A program made the translations under genes and the position numbers. This document shows positions 11,970-22,984 of a stretch of 64,000 bases of DNA, in pieces. A model generated the notes under the pieces. That model searched no databases. It had not been told where the DNA came from and worked only from the letters and a program-made list of their open reading frames with translations. The stretch comes from Sanghuangporus weigelae (lineage: Eukaryota; Basidiomycota; Agaricomycetes; Hymenochaetales; Hymenochaetaceae): contig CP137323.1 in assembly GCA_033182465.1 (NCBI GenBank), positions 868,001 through 932,000 of the forward strand, given 5' to 3'. Positions within the stretch are counted from its first letter, which is position 1, and each line of letters begins with the position of its first letter.

Positions 11970-14032
11970 CGGTGAGGAAATAAGAACGGAAGCACGATGA
12001 GGAAGTATGCTACTCACGTTCGACTTCATCTTAAAGCTTGAGCAATCGCGCAGGTGGCTCAGGAATGTCGAATACAAGCTGGTTGAAACAAGATCGCCTT
12101 TCTCTCTTAGTGATATAGCAGCACAGATGATTTGAGATGATCTGTACACTTGCTTTTATGTCTGAACGGAAATACAAAGTCATGTTTGATGAACCTATCC
12201 TTGTAGCATTGCACTGGACATAGAACCTGGGCGGTGTTACGTTCAAAGTGAATCAACCATCCTCTGACACGGAAAGAAACTAGTGGCGAGGTAAGAGCTC
12301 CGTGACAGACAGGTAGAGAGACGGCGGACAAATTGATAAACCGTTTCGCTCAAGAAATACAAGCAACGCTCGGTAAGAGGAAGCTGAGTCAAGGGACACC
12401 TGCCCTCCTAGACAAAATAGAGTGGGAGATTGATAAAGTTGGACTCATCCTGTGCTGTGCATAGTAGTATGCAGGCGGTGCACAATGACCCCATCATTCT
12501 CCCCAAGTCAACAAGCCGGTCTCTCAAAGAGTATCCCGACATAGTCTAACGCATTAGTTAGTGTCAGGAAATGAGCTGTTATTCAATTTGCGCGTAGAAA
12601 GCACCTGAGCTGCGAGGACATAGTTACGAGGAATGAATCATCGCGGTTATAATGGCGTTGCTTGTCTTGTCTTGGCCGGTGACAATCACCGTCAATACGA
12701 AGCATGATGCCTGAACGATCAATAGGATGGACGGCGGCACGTATGTAGAGATTTACAGCAAGCCGACGAAATGTTGGGTTTGAGTAATTTTTGAGTTTGA
12801 CTTGTCTCGAAACTGATGTCCGCTGTCCGGGGTCCGTCACGGAGATCCTGAATGAGAAGATTTCCATTTTGGGCTGGTACCCTGGAGACCAAGTTATTAG
12901 GAAAGGGTGCACGCTGTAGCGTGCGTCAAGACCTCTACGTTTGCGATGTGCTCTTGATTTCCGAACCGCCTCTTTCATGACTCCGATCTGACCTTGTTTG
13001 CCCCCATTATTTGGGTGGCGGATGTGAAAGCCAACCGAGACACCACCTAAATATGTACCACCAAGTTTGAGTGTCGACCAATTCTATAGCCGATCAGATG
13101 AGATTGACGTAGAAAACATCTTTTGATCCGTGATCGTATGTCCAGGTGGAATCCGGCTTATGACTCGGGTTATTTTGCGAATGAACACTTTTTGCGTGAA
13201 GGTCATTTCATTCTTGTAAACTTGTCTGTGAGAATTCGAGTCATCGTATGTTTACAGTAAACCGCGTTTCACTTACCGAATTCGCGACTGCAATCTTGAT
13301 GATCATCATTGATATTAGTTGTGATAAATTGACAGGCCTCAGCGGAGCGGAAAATGAATCAAATAGCCTTCGGACCACAACCTCCGTACTGTACGCAGTA
13401 TTTAGCCTTCACAAGGTACCAGACAGATCGAGACACAATGTAGCACAGCTTGTCACCACAACCAAATTTGAATGTGTAGAGGCCTCGAGACTGATGACTC
13501 GGTTGAAAGGAAGCCCGCATCGACCAGAGCTCGTCGACCCTAGTCGCGTATCCGCATTCATCTGGATAAGGAGTCGTCCACGCTGAACTTACAGTGCTGA
13601 TATCGGGCCTTGTGCATTGCCTACCGCCAGGTTGATAGAATGTGGCATCGGTCCCGAGTTCGAATACCGGCCTGGCAATTGCGCTGTTCTCCTGATCTTG
13701 ATACGGACAGATATGACCGTGTCACCGCCACAGATGCCAACAAAACGGTATCTGCACCTTGCGTCAGTAGGGTGTACCATGCATGTGAATGGGACTCGGA
13801 CGTCCCAGAGCACAGAAACTTGAATGTTGTGATTTGTAAACTCGGCGGAAGAACTTAGACACAGCGTGATACAAATAGAAGAGGTCAGTTTGCGGCGTGC
13901 GCTTTACTTTCAAAAGCTCGATTATCATTACGAGCGATGCGTCATGCGTCGTTGGTGGATGGATATTAGGATAGGATAGGAGACACTGGCGATGTCGGAA
14001 GCGGCCATTTAGAAAGAAAATCAACAGTACTA
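11970..14032. other. Long intergenic stretch without a recognised gene
   Basis: Two kilobases upstream of the GST start. The longest open frame is a minus-strand run of about 131 codons (12978-12583), basic and unlike any family I know; it has no splice context that extends it. A tRNA box-B-like segment at 13650-13680 does not fold into a full tRNA. I see no repeat that recurs elsewhere in the window. Confidence 0.5.
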
Positions 14033-14668
14033 TAAGGCTCCGCGCGTATCGTATACGATACGCGCGTATAATTTTAGGCATATACGCATACGCTCGTATT
14101 TTATACGAGCGTATATTTGATTTTGAACTGAGATACGGATACGCGCGTATATATACGGCGTATACGGCATATACGGGTCCACACCAACAACACAATATTC
14201 TGACCATTGCACGTCATGTTTGTGCCTAGAAAATACTTTCATTGCATTCCTTAAGGTGAGACACCTAATACAAATACTAATTTTTGTGCACAAATGACGA
14301 GGCTCTGCCAGAATTCTGTCAGCATGAAATTACGTAATTTTTGCATTATAAGCGAGACAACTCTAAATATTATGCTGGACGTGTACTAGAGACCGTGACC
14401 ACACACCCAACAGTAAGATTTCGGTGAGTTATGTCTAATTTCGAAGCAAAGAGGCAAATTTCTCATTCGAGTGCAAGATTTCTTACTGTTTTCAGGCCCA
14501 AAAATATACGCACGTATACGCCGTATACGCCCAAATTTCCAAAATATTATACGCATACGGGCGTATAAATACGCGCGTATAATCCAGTTACTTGAGCTGA
14601 TACGCATACGCGCGTATAGCGTATACGCCGTATCGTATACGCTATATACGATACGCTGCGGAGCCCTA
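14033..14668. mobile_element. hAT-type MITE with 8-bp target site duplication
   Basis: A 636-bp unit flanked on both sides by CAGTACTA (14025-14032 and 14669-14676), an exact 8-bp duplication. Its ends are inverted copies of TARGGCTCCGC followed by GCGTATCGTATA-like sequence. An 8-bp duplication plus TAGGG-type ends is diagnostic of the hAT superfamily. The subterminal 130-170 bp on each side are dense in alternating TATACG and CGCGTA motifs, themselves palindromic; in hAT elements such subterminal repeats bind transposase. The middle (about 14175-14495) is ordinary AT-rich sequence with no transposase, so the element is non-autonomous. It lies 308 bp upstream of the HMG-box start codon. Confidence 0.9.
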
Positions 14669-14975
14669 CAGTACTACGATAGTGCTGCAGCATAGATTCA
14701 TTCGAAAGTATCCGAAAGTTGGCCGCTTTGGTGGTGAGTGCAATACTTAATGGGTAACATCGTACTTTAAGTTGTTGAGATACGTAAAAAATTGCACACC
14801 GTGACGCTTCAGACAGTGGAAGTGGAAGAGACCGTGATGATGTCACTTTACGCATTGTGACGTGTCACTGGCAGTCACAGCGTTATTTAGCGACAGCAAC
14901 CGTTGTTCATGTTCGTTCATTTCATTTTCTGTTCATTTTCATCGTCGTCTCTGCTATCGAGCACAAGTCGTTTTC

Positions 14976-16082
14976 ATGCTCTTTCCGCGTCTTGCGACGC
15001 GCCTTCTGGCGCGTAGTGCCTCTTCGGCCTCGAAACTCGTTTTAGGACATGTCCCAGTGACCCAGATAACGCGTTCCTTCAGTGTCTCAAGTGTTGCGTG
15101 GGCGCGCGCAGGTGCTGCTGCAGCAGCATCAAAAAAGAAAGCATCAACCAAGAAAGCACCCGCAAACAAGAAATCAACGACAAAGTCTGCGAAAAAACCT
15201 GCCAGCAAGAAGAAAGGGGCCAAGAAGTCGTTAAGACCTCCAGGGAGGCCAAAGAAGAAGGTCGTAAAGAAGAAGAAGGGTATGCTATTAGATATCTCTG
15301 CTATTTTATCCGTCTTTGATCTTATATCCTTACAGAGGGACCAGTACGAATCAGGCCTGGAGATAAACCGCCTAAGAGGCCGGCTGCCAGCTACGGCGTC
15401 TTCACTACCGAACAACTCAAATCTGAACAGGTTCCTGAAGGAACCACGTCTACACAGTATATTGCCAACAAGGCTAAAGAAGTCAGTGCATCCTGGAGGG
15501 CGTTATCAGAACAAGAGAAACAAGTTGGGTCATCCGAATTTTCTACGGGTATATAATAACCGAGAGTGCCCATACAGCCCTATATCGAACAAGCGGCAGC
15601 GGCAGCGGCAGACTACAAGAGACGTCTTGAGGAATATATCAAGACCACCGACCCTCAAATAATCAAAGAAATCAATAGGTATGATGCTCTGTCCCCCTTC
15701 CATTACTTACCTTTACTCAAGTAACTTTGCAAAGGCGCCGGTCCGAGAAGGGCAAGACGAAGTTGAAACGCTTTCACCGCCACACGAATGGATTTATTTT
15801 GTAAGTCCAAAGTTCCTATGAGCTTTAGTTGCGTCATTCTCTTTCTAGGTTCACGTTGGAGGAACGGCAGAAGAGGCCAAGTCCCACATCTCTCGATGAG
15901 GGCAAGTTGCTCGTGAGGGACCTCGGACAGGCGTGGAATGCCCTGTCGGACGAAGCGAAACAGGTCGGTTGCATTTCTTTTTCACATTTTCCAGCGGAGC
16001 AGTCTTCTTATCAAAAGGTCGACCTGTACAGTCCTACAGGGAAAGAGCCATAACCAGAAACGCCGAACAAAAGCAACGTTGA
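14976..16082 (+). CDS. Mitochondrial two-HMG-box DNA-packaging protein (Abf2/TFAM-like)
   Basis: Six exons: 14976-15279, 15336-15523, 15578-15678, 15735-15800, 15849-15963, 16032-16082; 274 residues. The first 40 residues are rich in Arg, Ser and Ala and lack acids, as in a mitochondrial presequence; an in-frame upstream ATG at 14862 would bury it, so I chose 14976. A Lys-rich AKKPASKKK linker (about 50-100) precedes two HMG-box-like helical regions: one around SYGVF ... VSASWRALSEQEKQPY (about 115-185) and one around GFILFTLEERQ ... LGQAWNALSDEAKQSYRERA (about 215-270). This layout fits proteins that coat and bend mitochondrial DNA (yeast Abf2, human TFAM). The second box sits at the extreme C terminus. 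An alternative is a nuclear HMG protein, but the presequence argues against it. Confidence 0.82.
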
Positions 16083-16526
16083 TAGTATACCTCTTCTCCT
16101 ATTCCTTAAATCCAGCTGCATCATGCAGGCGCCTTACTTCTTCATCCCTTGAGTGACCAATAAAGTAAAGTACTTTCTTCGTCCTTCTTTCCGCTGGCAG
16201 GGACACTGTACAGTACACTAGCTACCTTTTGTGAATACCATAACGCTCAACGAGCTAATCAGTCTTCATATTTGAGACGAGCGTGACATGACTGCGGCGT
16301 ACAACACCGCAAGCGAAAGACAACTGTGTATCACGGAACCTGGGGGAGGTTACAAGAGGCCGGTATTATTTCATTGCGTAAAAAAAGGTCAGGGTGTAAA
16401 ATGGGTATGTGAGTAAACTTGCAAAGAATAGGAGGATCGAATGGGGAAGTTTGACAACGCAAGGCAAAGGTAATAAGAAATGGAGGAGTCAAGAGCCGAG
16501 ACCCAAGAAGAGCAAAGCTATTTGTC
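16083..16526. other. Convergent intergenic region
   Basis: About 440 bp between the stop codons of the HMG-box gene and RAX1. No conserved frame or repeat seen. Confidence 0.6.
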
Positions 16527-17950
16527 CTACAGCCGATGGCCCGGTACTGCCCAAAATATGAGCGTGAGTGCGGCGTCGCACGCGGCAACCAGCAGTGTAA
16601 CCCAGATTGCCCGACCAAGGAGGAGCTTCTTGACGTATGGCTCCCGAATTCGCAGAGTACGGAACGGCGTTGTTTCCGACTGGCTTAGGAAGACAAGAAT
16701 GGGGTCGAGTTCGTATTGATGGCTTATTAGGAAAAGAATAGCGAACGTAAACGGTAGGAAGAGCTGGAAATACAATAAGATTTAATAAACAACGACTAAA
16801 GCAAAGCAGTGACTTACGAAGAATCGTTTGGACTTGGGTTTGGTGTCCAAGAAAATAAGAGAGAAGCCGACCGCGAGGCCAATCCACAGAATGACCAATC
16901 CGAGTACAAGACGAACGAGGGCGCTGACCGGAGTAAGATTTCCGAATGCTTTTGCTCGCAGGAATCGCGGATAGGCGTCCTGTTCCATCGCGCGGAAACA
17001 GTACTCCTTTTGTGCATGAAACATATCAGGAATCTGTGCGAGCGCATTGAGTTCCTCTTGCGTTTTTGGCTCTCGGGTGGATGAAAGAACGAACGAATGA
17101 ATTCTTAAAGCAGGAGGGAGGTATATTTCGTGGTTTACGGAGGGATCGGCAGCCATGGACGCATGCGCAGGGGGGGACAGGTACCTAAAATAGATCCGCT
17201 CTGCGGAAGCTATGAGATCCATACGAGTGATGGCGGCAGTACGAGGAATGATTGTGGGGGCTTTGCTAACACGTTTGTGCAGTGCTGACGCTCTTCCAGA
17301 GAATGAGAACGGCGTGGAGGAGCGTGGAGGATCCTGGCCGTCGTTAGGCGACGCAGCCCGGACCTCCTTCTCATTGAATGCAGGAGTTAACGAACGAGGG
17401 CTCGCGCTTCGCTCGCCGATGCGGTGCTTCTCGTCACTTGCCCCAAAACGTTCCTGCTCGGCATCACCACCGGTACTAACCGTACTACGCTTCGTATTGA
17501 GGTCGCCACCTCGCATGCTGCCACTAAAGCCTCCGATGACCGTACCATAGATGGAGCCCCGACGGCGTGCGTAGTCCCAGTATTGCGGCCAGTCCTCCTT
17601 GATAGTTCGACCTGACTTGCGCACGTCCTTGAAATAAGCGCGACACAAATTCTCATGCTGCTGGACGTCAAGCCAGAAATCTAGTATGTCTTCGGAACCC
17701 TCGCGCTGCAAGAATAAACTGGAAGCAAAAACAAGCAAAGCTGGGTCAGCACAATGCCAAGCAGACGGGTTACTCTCGCATGGACGATGCGACGATATCA
17801 AATCAAGAAGAGAACGAGGACGCACTAAAACATGAAGAGGTCGACTGGCGGCCTAGTTTTCCTGGATAGAACCTCTTGAAAAGTCGGGAGGCGATTCCGG
17901 CGTCCATCATCGAACACGTCGTTGTTGTTCCCGGAGTTATCGCCGTCCAT
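16527..17950 (-). CDS. RAX1: Rax1-like RGS-domain membrane protein
   Basis: Three exons, 17950-17826, 17718-16818 and 16763-16527, give 420 residues, close to yeast Rax1 (435). The N-terminal half is a split RGS fold: TFQEVLSRKTRPPVDLF, then FLQREGSEDILDFWLDVQQHENL; a variable Ser/Arg-rich insert (about 100-190) follows, and the fold resumes with IYFRYLSPPA to YCFRAMEQDAYPRFLRAKAF. Three predicted membrane helices come after (about residues 310-330, 343-360 and 390-415). In yeast Rax1 with Rax2 marks bud sites; in filamentous fungi its RGS and TM layout is conserved and linked to polarity and G-protein signalling. The intron before the second helix is in phase 0. Divergent from the NDUFA2 gene. 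Confidence 0.88.
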
Positions 17951-18138
17951 GGCGCTGGCCTACAGAGCACGACAACGAGAAGGAGAAAAGGGAGTGAGAG
18001 AGTGAGGGAAAGTAACACGGACTGATCCAGACTACAGCATCAGTTGGAAATACCCAATTGGCAGTTAGTTCTCACGACCTTGTGCCTGGATCATCACGCC
18101 AACCCTCAGTTCAGTTGCTGCTTTGCTTCAGTCCAGCC
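17951..18138. promoter_or_regulatory. Shared divergent promoter region, RAX1 / NDUFA2
   Basis: Only 188 bp separate the two start codons, so both 5' regions and promoters must lie here. It has pyrimidine-rich tracts on each strand (CCCTTTTCTCC-type on the minus strand). No TATA box is evident. Confidence 0.5.
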
Positions 18139-18531
18139 ATGGCATCACTGGTGGCAAAGGCTCTGTCGCCGTCCATCAGAGAAATTCGTCTTTTGTGTTG
18201 CCAGTCGAGCCCAGCATCTGCTGGAATAAGGTATCTGAGCCTCTATCTCTTTCGTGGCATCAAAATCATCTTGTTCGACAGGCAATTCATCCATGCTGCG
18301 TATCCCTCATTGAAGCAACACAATCCGCATCTACCAGTGCTAATCCGCGAGGCTCATAAGACTCCTGCCCGTGCCTTTGCTCGCTTTGGTATTTTTATTT
18401 TCGCTTCTCACTTTCATTGCGCACGCGTTTGACTCACATTTTCAGAGTACGGTGTGGAAAAACACGTCGAGTTGGATAACCTATCCGTCAAGGAGGTCGA
18501 GCAACAGATAGCGCAGCTCCTTGCATTATAG
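18139..18531 (+). CDS. NDUFA2: NADH:ubiquinone oxidoreductase subunit NDUFA2/B8
   Basis: Accessory subunit of mitochondrial complex I (B8, 10.5-kDa subunit in Neurospora), in the matrix arm. Three exons, 18139-18230, 18282-18388 and 18446-18531, give 94 residues, the standard length. It has the thioredoxin-like pattern of the family: IREIRLLCCQSS at the N terminus, GIRQFIHAAYPSLKQHNPHLPVLIREA in the middle with the LPVLIREA strand, and the ARFEYGVEK ... VEQQIAQL end. Adjacent cysteines at about 20-21 occupy the site of the single conserved cysteine. All exon joins keep frame and reproduce the family blocks across introns, so the model is secure. It is divergent from RAX1. Confidence 0.93.
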
Positions 18532-18890
18532 ATTTTCCCCGCCATATACTGTACATTGCTAAAATAACTATTGCATGGATTTGGATAAATTCGTCCAAGA
18601 CGGTTGGACCATCGACTCGTCGACACTGTGACGAGGAATCGACTTTTTGGTGCAAGAATTTTGCCGAGAAGCCCACGCAGGAGACGAATAATTGCCCACC
18701 TCTTGGGTATTCGATATATTTTAGTGTGCGAGTTTACGTGACATCGACTTCAAAAAATAACATAAATGGCATGGATTTGAGAATACGCGGATTCATATGT
18801 ATCTGAGAGACCGTGTCCCAGGGGCTGATCGGCGCAGCCTTCTTCGCTACTCTTACATAAGTGCATGTTCTTTACTCAGGCTCTTGACCA
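18532..18890. other. Intergenic region upstream of ketopantoate reductase
   Basis: About 360 bp, AT-rich in the middle (18710-18800). No frame, repeat or RNA gene recognised. Confidence 0.6.
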
Positions 18891-20381
18891 ATGTTCACTC
18901 CTATCTTTCACTCTCAATCTCGTAGATCTATTAGACTTTTCCAACGAGTCTGCTCGTCTCATACAGTGAGGTCATACTCGATGATGTCTGCCACGGATAC
19001 GAAAGATGTTCTGCTCGTTGGACTTGGTGCAATCGGCGTCATATGTGAATTGTTACTTCATACCGGGGCATTGAGGAGAATTAATCAATTCTCTATTCGT
19101 CGAAGATGCGCATGTTCTGGAACGGAGTGGCAGAGCCCGTGTCACCGCAGTAGCGAGAAGTAACTACGAAGCTATAAAGCGTCGGTGAGATTTATCGTTT
19201 ACTTGTTCCATGCATTCATGGAAGTACTTCCCCAGGCGATGGGATGCATATCATGAGTGATAAGTATGGCGAAATTCCGAGTTGGAGACCACACCGCTGT
19301 ATGCCTCTAGTCCGTCCTTGATTCCGAGATAACCGAATGGCAGTTCTAGTGTACCCGTCGGTGCAAGAAGCTCTCGACCGATCTTACTCATACGTCGTCT
19401 TAGCTACAAAGTCTCTTCCTGAAATAGCACCTACTTATCACCGCTCCTATCACCGAAATATACGCATCCCCAACCCGCTTATGTTCTCTTCCAGAACGGA
19501 CTGGGAATCGAGAATGATCTTTTCGAAGCTGCTTCGAAATTGGTTAGGGATGGAAAGCCTCGGATTCTTAGCTGTACATTGCACATTGGAACAAACCTAC
19601 TAAGTGATAATGTAGTCCAACATAACGTCTTGGTGAGTTCCTCGTTCAGCTATTTACACGGCGGGTTCGGCAAACTAAACGTGCCCCCTCTGTCGGCAGG
19701 ATAGGATTGTCATGGGCCTTTATAAACATGGGAATTTCACGGATGTGTCTCAAACACCAGAAGAGATCGAGCTTCTTAATGATTTTGGCGGAATGCTCAT
19801 CGCTGGTGGGAGCGAGATTACTCTCGTTCCTGAAATACAGCGTCATCGATTCAGGAAAAACTTCTGGTAAGATTGTCTTTCGTGGGAACAACTTCTTATC
19901 TCTGACGTGAGATAGGAACCTTGCATTCTCATCTGTTGCCACGCTGAGCCATTACTCTCTAAGGGCGATATTCCAACAGCCAAGAGTCGAAGCTACTGCA
20001 GTGCCGATCATTCGCGCGATCATGCTAGAGAATCTTGCTGTCGGGAGAGCCATGGGCCTTGACGAGGATGCACTTCCCTCGTCTGTCATCGACGATACGA
20101 TCAAGTCGACAGGAAACTTTCATCGCAGGCCAGATTCGAAGCATAAACCTAGCATGCTCCTGGACTGTGAGACGGGACGACCTATGGAAATCGAGGTGAT
20201 AGTGGGCGAAGTCTTGCGAAAGGCAAAGGAACTTGGAGTCGAGACACCTGTAAGTATTAAAAATATTTCTTTAGTCTAGGCGCACTGGAGTTCCTGACGG
20301 ATGATACTTCAGCGAATAGAGTTGTTGTATGCTCTTCTGGTGATAATACAGGGACAATTATTGAAAGGAGGGGCAAAGTAG
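18891..20381 (+). CDS. 2-dehydropantoate 2-reductase (ketopantoate reductase), probable frameshift
   Basis: NADPH-dependent reduction of ketopantoate to pantoate in pantothenate/CoA synthesis. Exons 18891-19044, 19106-19184, 19225-19298, 19350-19632, 19700-19866, 19916-20249 and 20313-20381. The glycine motif GLGAIGV opens the Rossmann domain; splicing at 19044/19106 continues it into YAHVLERSGRARVT. Later blocks include VVLATKSLPE, FQNGLGIEND, the EITLVPEIQRHRF-type region, then the C-terminal helical domain with RPDSKHKPSMLLDCETGRP and EVIVGEVLRKA, all typical. Within exon 4 the frame carrying ATKSLPE does not continue into the frame carrying FQNGLG: one base is missing, or two are extra, near 19,420-19,445, and no plausible intron fixes it. 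So the copy is either damaged or the sequence has an error there. An alternative start at 18981 would remove a possible targeting segment. Confidence 0.85.
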
Positions 20382-20597
20382 GATGATATCCAATGTGCAT
20401 TAAAACAAATTATAGAGAGAGATAGAACAGGGTTATGTAATTCGATTCCCCTGTTACATAAGGGATCGTCGTCGCGTAGTATACATACAAGGAGCGTGCA
20501 TTGATTCCACGGTTCTTTCTTGTTTCTTGTTACCCTCCATCATCATCATCAGTCTCTGCGCCATCTACAACAAGATACATAGGTTATCAAATACAAC

Positions 20598-21469
20598 ATG
20601 TCTGAAGTTGCAGTCAAAAGTGGTGATCAAATTCCAGAGGGAGTCTTCCAATATGTTCCCTATACCCAGGAATTGGCGGATGGGGTCAGACTGGACGCTT
20701 ATCTTGATCATTTCCCCTCCGACTGACCCGTCTCTCTTTATCTTTATGTTATAGCTCGCTTGTGGAATCCGTGAGGAGTCATCGATGTTCATAGCGATGC
20801 TCAAGTCTGAGACATAATTGCTGTTATAGCTATTCAGCTGAAGACCGATGACTGGAAGGGCAAGAAGGTAGTACTGTTCTCGATCCCTGGCGCCTTCACT
20901 GTAAGTTTCTCGTCTCCTTTTACATTTATCCGTTTGTTAACAAAGTCAACCGTTTTCTAGCCAACTTGCCACGTGGACCATCTTCCAGGATTCCTGAAAA
21001 AATATGATGAATTTAAAGCCAAGGGCGTCGATGTCATTGCAGTCGTCGCTGCAAATGATCCTTTCGTGATGAGTGGATGGGGACGCGTCGAAGGGGTTCA
21101 GGACAAGGTACTGAGCAAGTCCACCATGGTATCGATAAAGCTGACTGTTATGATGCACAGATACTCTGCTTGTCAGATACAAGTTAGTCTCTTCTGCGAG
21201 ATTTGATCGCAGTCATCTTAATCTCGTTCAATCACCAGATGCGCAGTGGTCCAAATCGCTTGGTCTTTCCATAGACCTCAGTGAACGCGGGTTGGGAGTC
21301 CGTACAGCTCGGTATGCACTGATAATCAATGACTTGAAGGTTGAATATATCGGAGTGAGTCCATTCCCGAACCCTCGCAGCGCTATGGACACCTGCTCAT
21401 CACCGCCAGGTTGAATCTGCCCCCGGTGTGACCGTGTCTGGTGCGGATGCGGTCCTCGCTAGGCTATAA
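20598..21469 (+). CDS. Type-5 (Ahp1/Pmp20-like) peroxiredoxin with PTS1-like end
   Basis: Thiol peroxidase that reduces peroxides. Seven exons: 20598-20684, 20755-20770, 20830-20900, 20961-21107, 21161-21182, 21239-21354, 21410-21469; 172 residues, typical for the family. The peroxidatic cysteine is in PGAFTPTCH; the conserved Thr three residues earlier, the DLPGFL-type helix (DHLPGFL) and the catalytic Arg region (GLGVRTARYAL) are all present. Exon 2 is only 16 nt and exon 5 only 22 nt, yet both are needed to keep frame and family sequence. The last three residues are Ala-Arg-Leu, which fits the peroxisomal targeting signal 1 consensus, as in Pmp20-type enzymes. The neighbour, 149 bp away and convergent, is PEX19. 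Cytosolic location cannot be excluded. Confidence 0.92.
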
Positions 21470-21617
21470 AGATCTCCGATGATAATAGAAACTGTATAGA
21501 TAGAATCCGGGAAAACGGCCCAACTTCCTATACTTACAAGCCTGGACTGCATTATCTTGTTACTTGTTAAATTCACAGGAAAAGGAGAAGTGGGTATGGA
21601 ATAGAATACAGATATTG

Positions 21618-22809
21618 TTACATTATGGTACACCCATCCGGTAGTTTGGGGGCGCCATCGGGCCCCAGGTCCAATCCAGGTGGTAATGGACCCATGATTT
21701 CGGAAGGCGGAGAACCGAAGGACTGCATCTATTAGTTGCAGAGCGTTAGTTCACGATAGTAATGACTGGGCGGGCGGCGTCGTCGACTCGCCTCATTCAT
21801 AAGCGAAACGATTTGAGTGCCCTTCTCTTGGTTGTCCTCCTTATAAGACGGGTCTTCAAAGATCTTTACGATCGCTGAGACGCGCGTCATTTGATTTTGA
21901 TATCTTGTCTTATCCTCTGACGACAATTTCTGCTCGTTTTCGGATAGATAGCCAGGGAACTATGTGTACGTTCGTATGAGCACGTAGCGGTGGAAGAGCA
22001 AACACTTTCCATACCTTGTCATGAAGCTCTTTCAATGGCTCATACAGAACCTCCTTGCTCATTAATTGTTGCATCATAGTTTCGAGCATATCCTGTAAAT
22101 CCTCGTTGTCTTCGCCCGATTCATCCAACCCTGAGCTCAATTGGCTTAGGAGGGCTTCAAGAGGGTCGTCTGAAGCGGCAGCTGCAGAGGACGCGTCCGT
22201 CTGCAGGAAATGAGTTTCGTTCTACATGGAAGATGGAAACCCAAAACCTACATGTAGAGTAGAATCACTGTCCTTGAGTTTCTCCATTGCTTGTAATATA
22301 CTTGATTGGAATTCATCGACAGTCTTTTTCGACGTCGAGCCAGGAAGTTCGGAAGGCTTGGCCCTGGAGCTGCGGTCCAGTAGCTCGTCCGTCCCCATGT
22401 TGTCCATGCCATCTATGAGCGTTTTCTCCCAGGCTTCCTGTCGTTTTCTTTCTTCTTCGTTAGCCGGACCGTGGTGTGCCTCTGCCAATTCGCGCATGAG
22501 AGATTCCATGCCTTCTGCGAGTTGTTTTGCGAGGTCACCGGGAAGTGGTGCAGCTGGGCCATTAAGGCTGTCCCTAGAGCTCGATGGACCCGGTTCAAGC
22601 TCTGGCTCGGACTTGGAAGAGGATGGGGCGTTCAAAGGGCTGGATGTTGATTGAGGAGGCGCATTGGACGTAGAGGCATGCTTTTTCGGGTCAAATTGCT
22701 CGACAATATCTGCAAGACAATGAATTACCAGATAATCATTTTTAATGAAATGGCTCGCACCATCCAGGTCGTCGACGTCCTCCTCCCGTATCGCAGACTT
22801 GTGCGACAT
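21618..22809 (-). CDS. PEX19: Peroxisome biogenesis factor Pex19
   Basis: Farnesylated chaperone and import receptor for peroxisomal membrane proteins. Exons 22809-22761, 22709-22252, 22200-22015, 21959-21792 and 21728-21618 give 323 residues. The N terminus has VDDLDDIVEQFDPKK, the Pex3-binding type start; a Pro/Ser-rich stretch follows, then the helical cargo domain (LAKQLAEGMESLMREL; DFQSSILQAMEKL-like; LQDMLETMMQQLMSKEVLYEPLKEL) and FPGYLSENEQKLS. The protein ends Cys-Thr-Ile-Met, a CAAX box for farnesylation. The intron 21729-21791 begins with GC (AG|GCGAGT) and no GT alternative keeps the frame, so it is a GC-AG intron. Divergent from NDC1. Confidence 0.95.
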
Positions 22810-22984
22810 GACTGTAGAAATAAGATAATAAAATGATTGTAAATCACGCTGATCAGTCTCTGTTGACGCGTTGTTTGTTCTGAAGCCACGCGAGCCAGAC
22901 TCTTTCACGGGTACCACCATCATTGTTAACATCGTCGCTGCCGCCATGAAAAATGTCGTATCGAAGAGCAAACCCGCACAGGAC
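22810..22984. promoter_or_regulatory. Shared divergent promoter region, PEX19 / NDC1
   Basis: About 175 bp between the PEX19 start and the chosen NDC1 start. The NDC1 frame is open further upstream (ATG at 22946 and 22871), so the NDC1 start is not fixed and the true spacer may be shorter. Confidence 0.45.

Noticed and set aside
12583-12978. 131-codon basic open frame, minus strand
   Set aside because: No known domain, no extension by splicing, codon pattern unlike neighbours.
13640-13680. tRNA-like GAGTTCGAATACC box with GCCAGG/CCTGGC ends
   Set aside because: The T-arm does not pair properly, and no D-arm or anticodon arm can be drawn. Probably chance or an old SINE relic.
14386-14695. 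Arg/Ile/Tyr-repeat peptides read through the hAT MITE
   Set aside because: Direct translation of the TATACG/CGCGTA arrays, not a gene.
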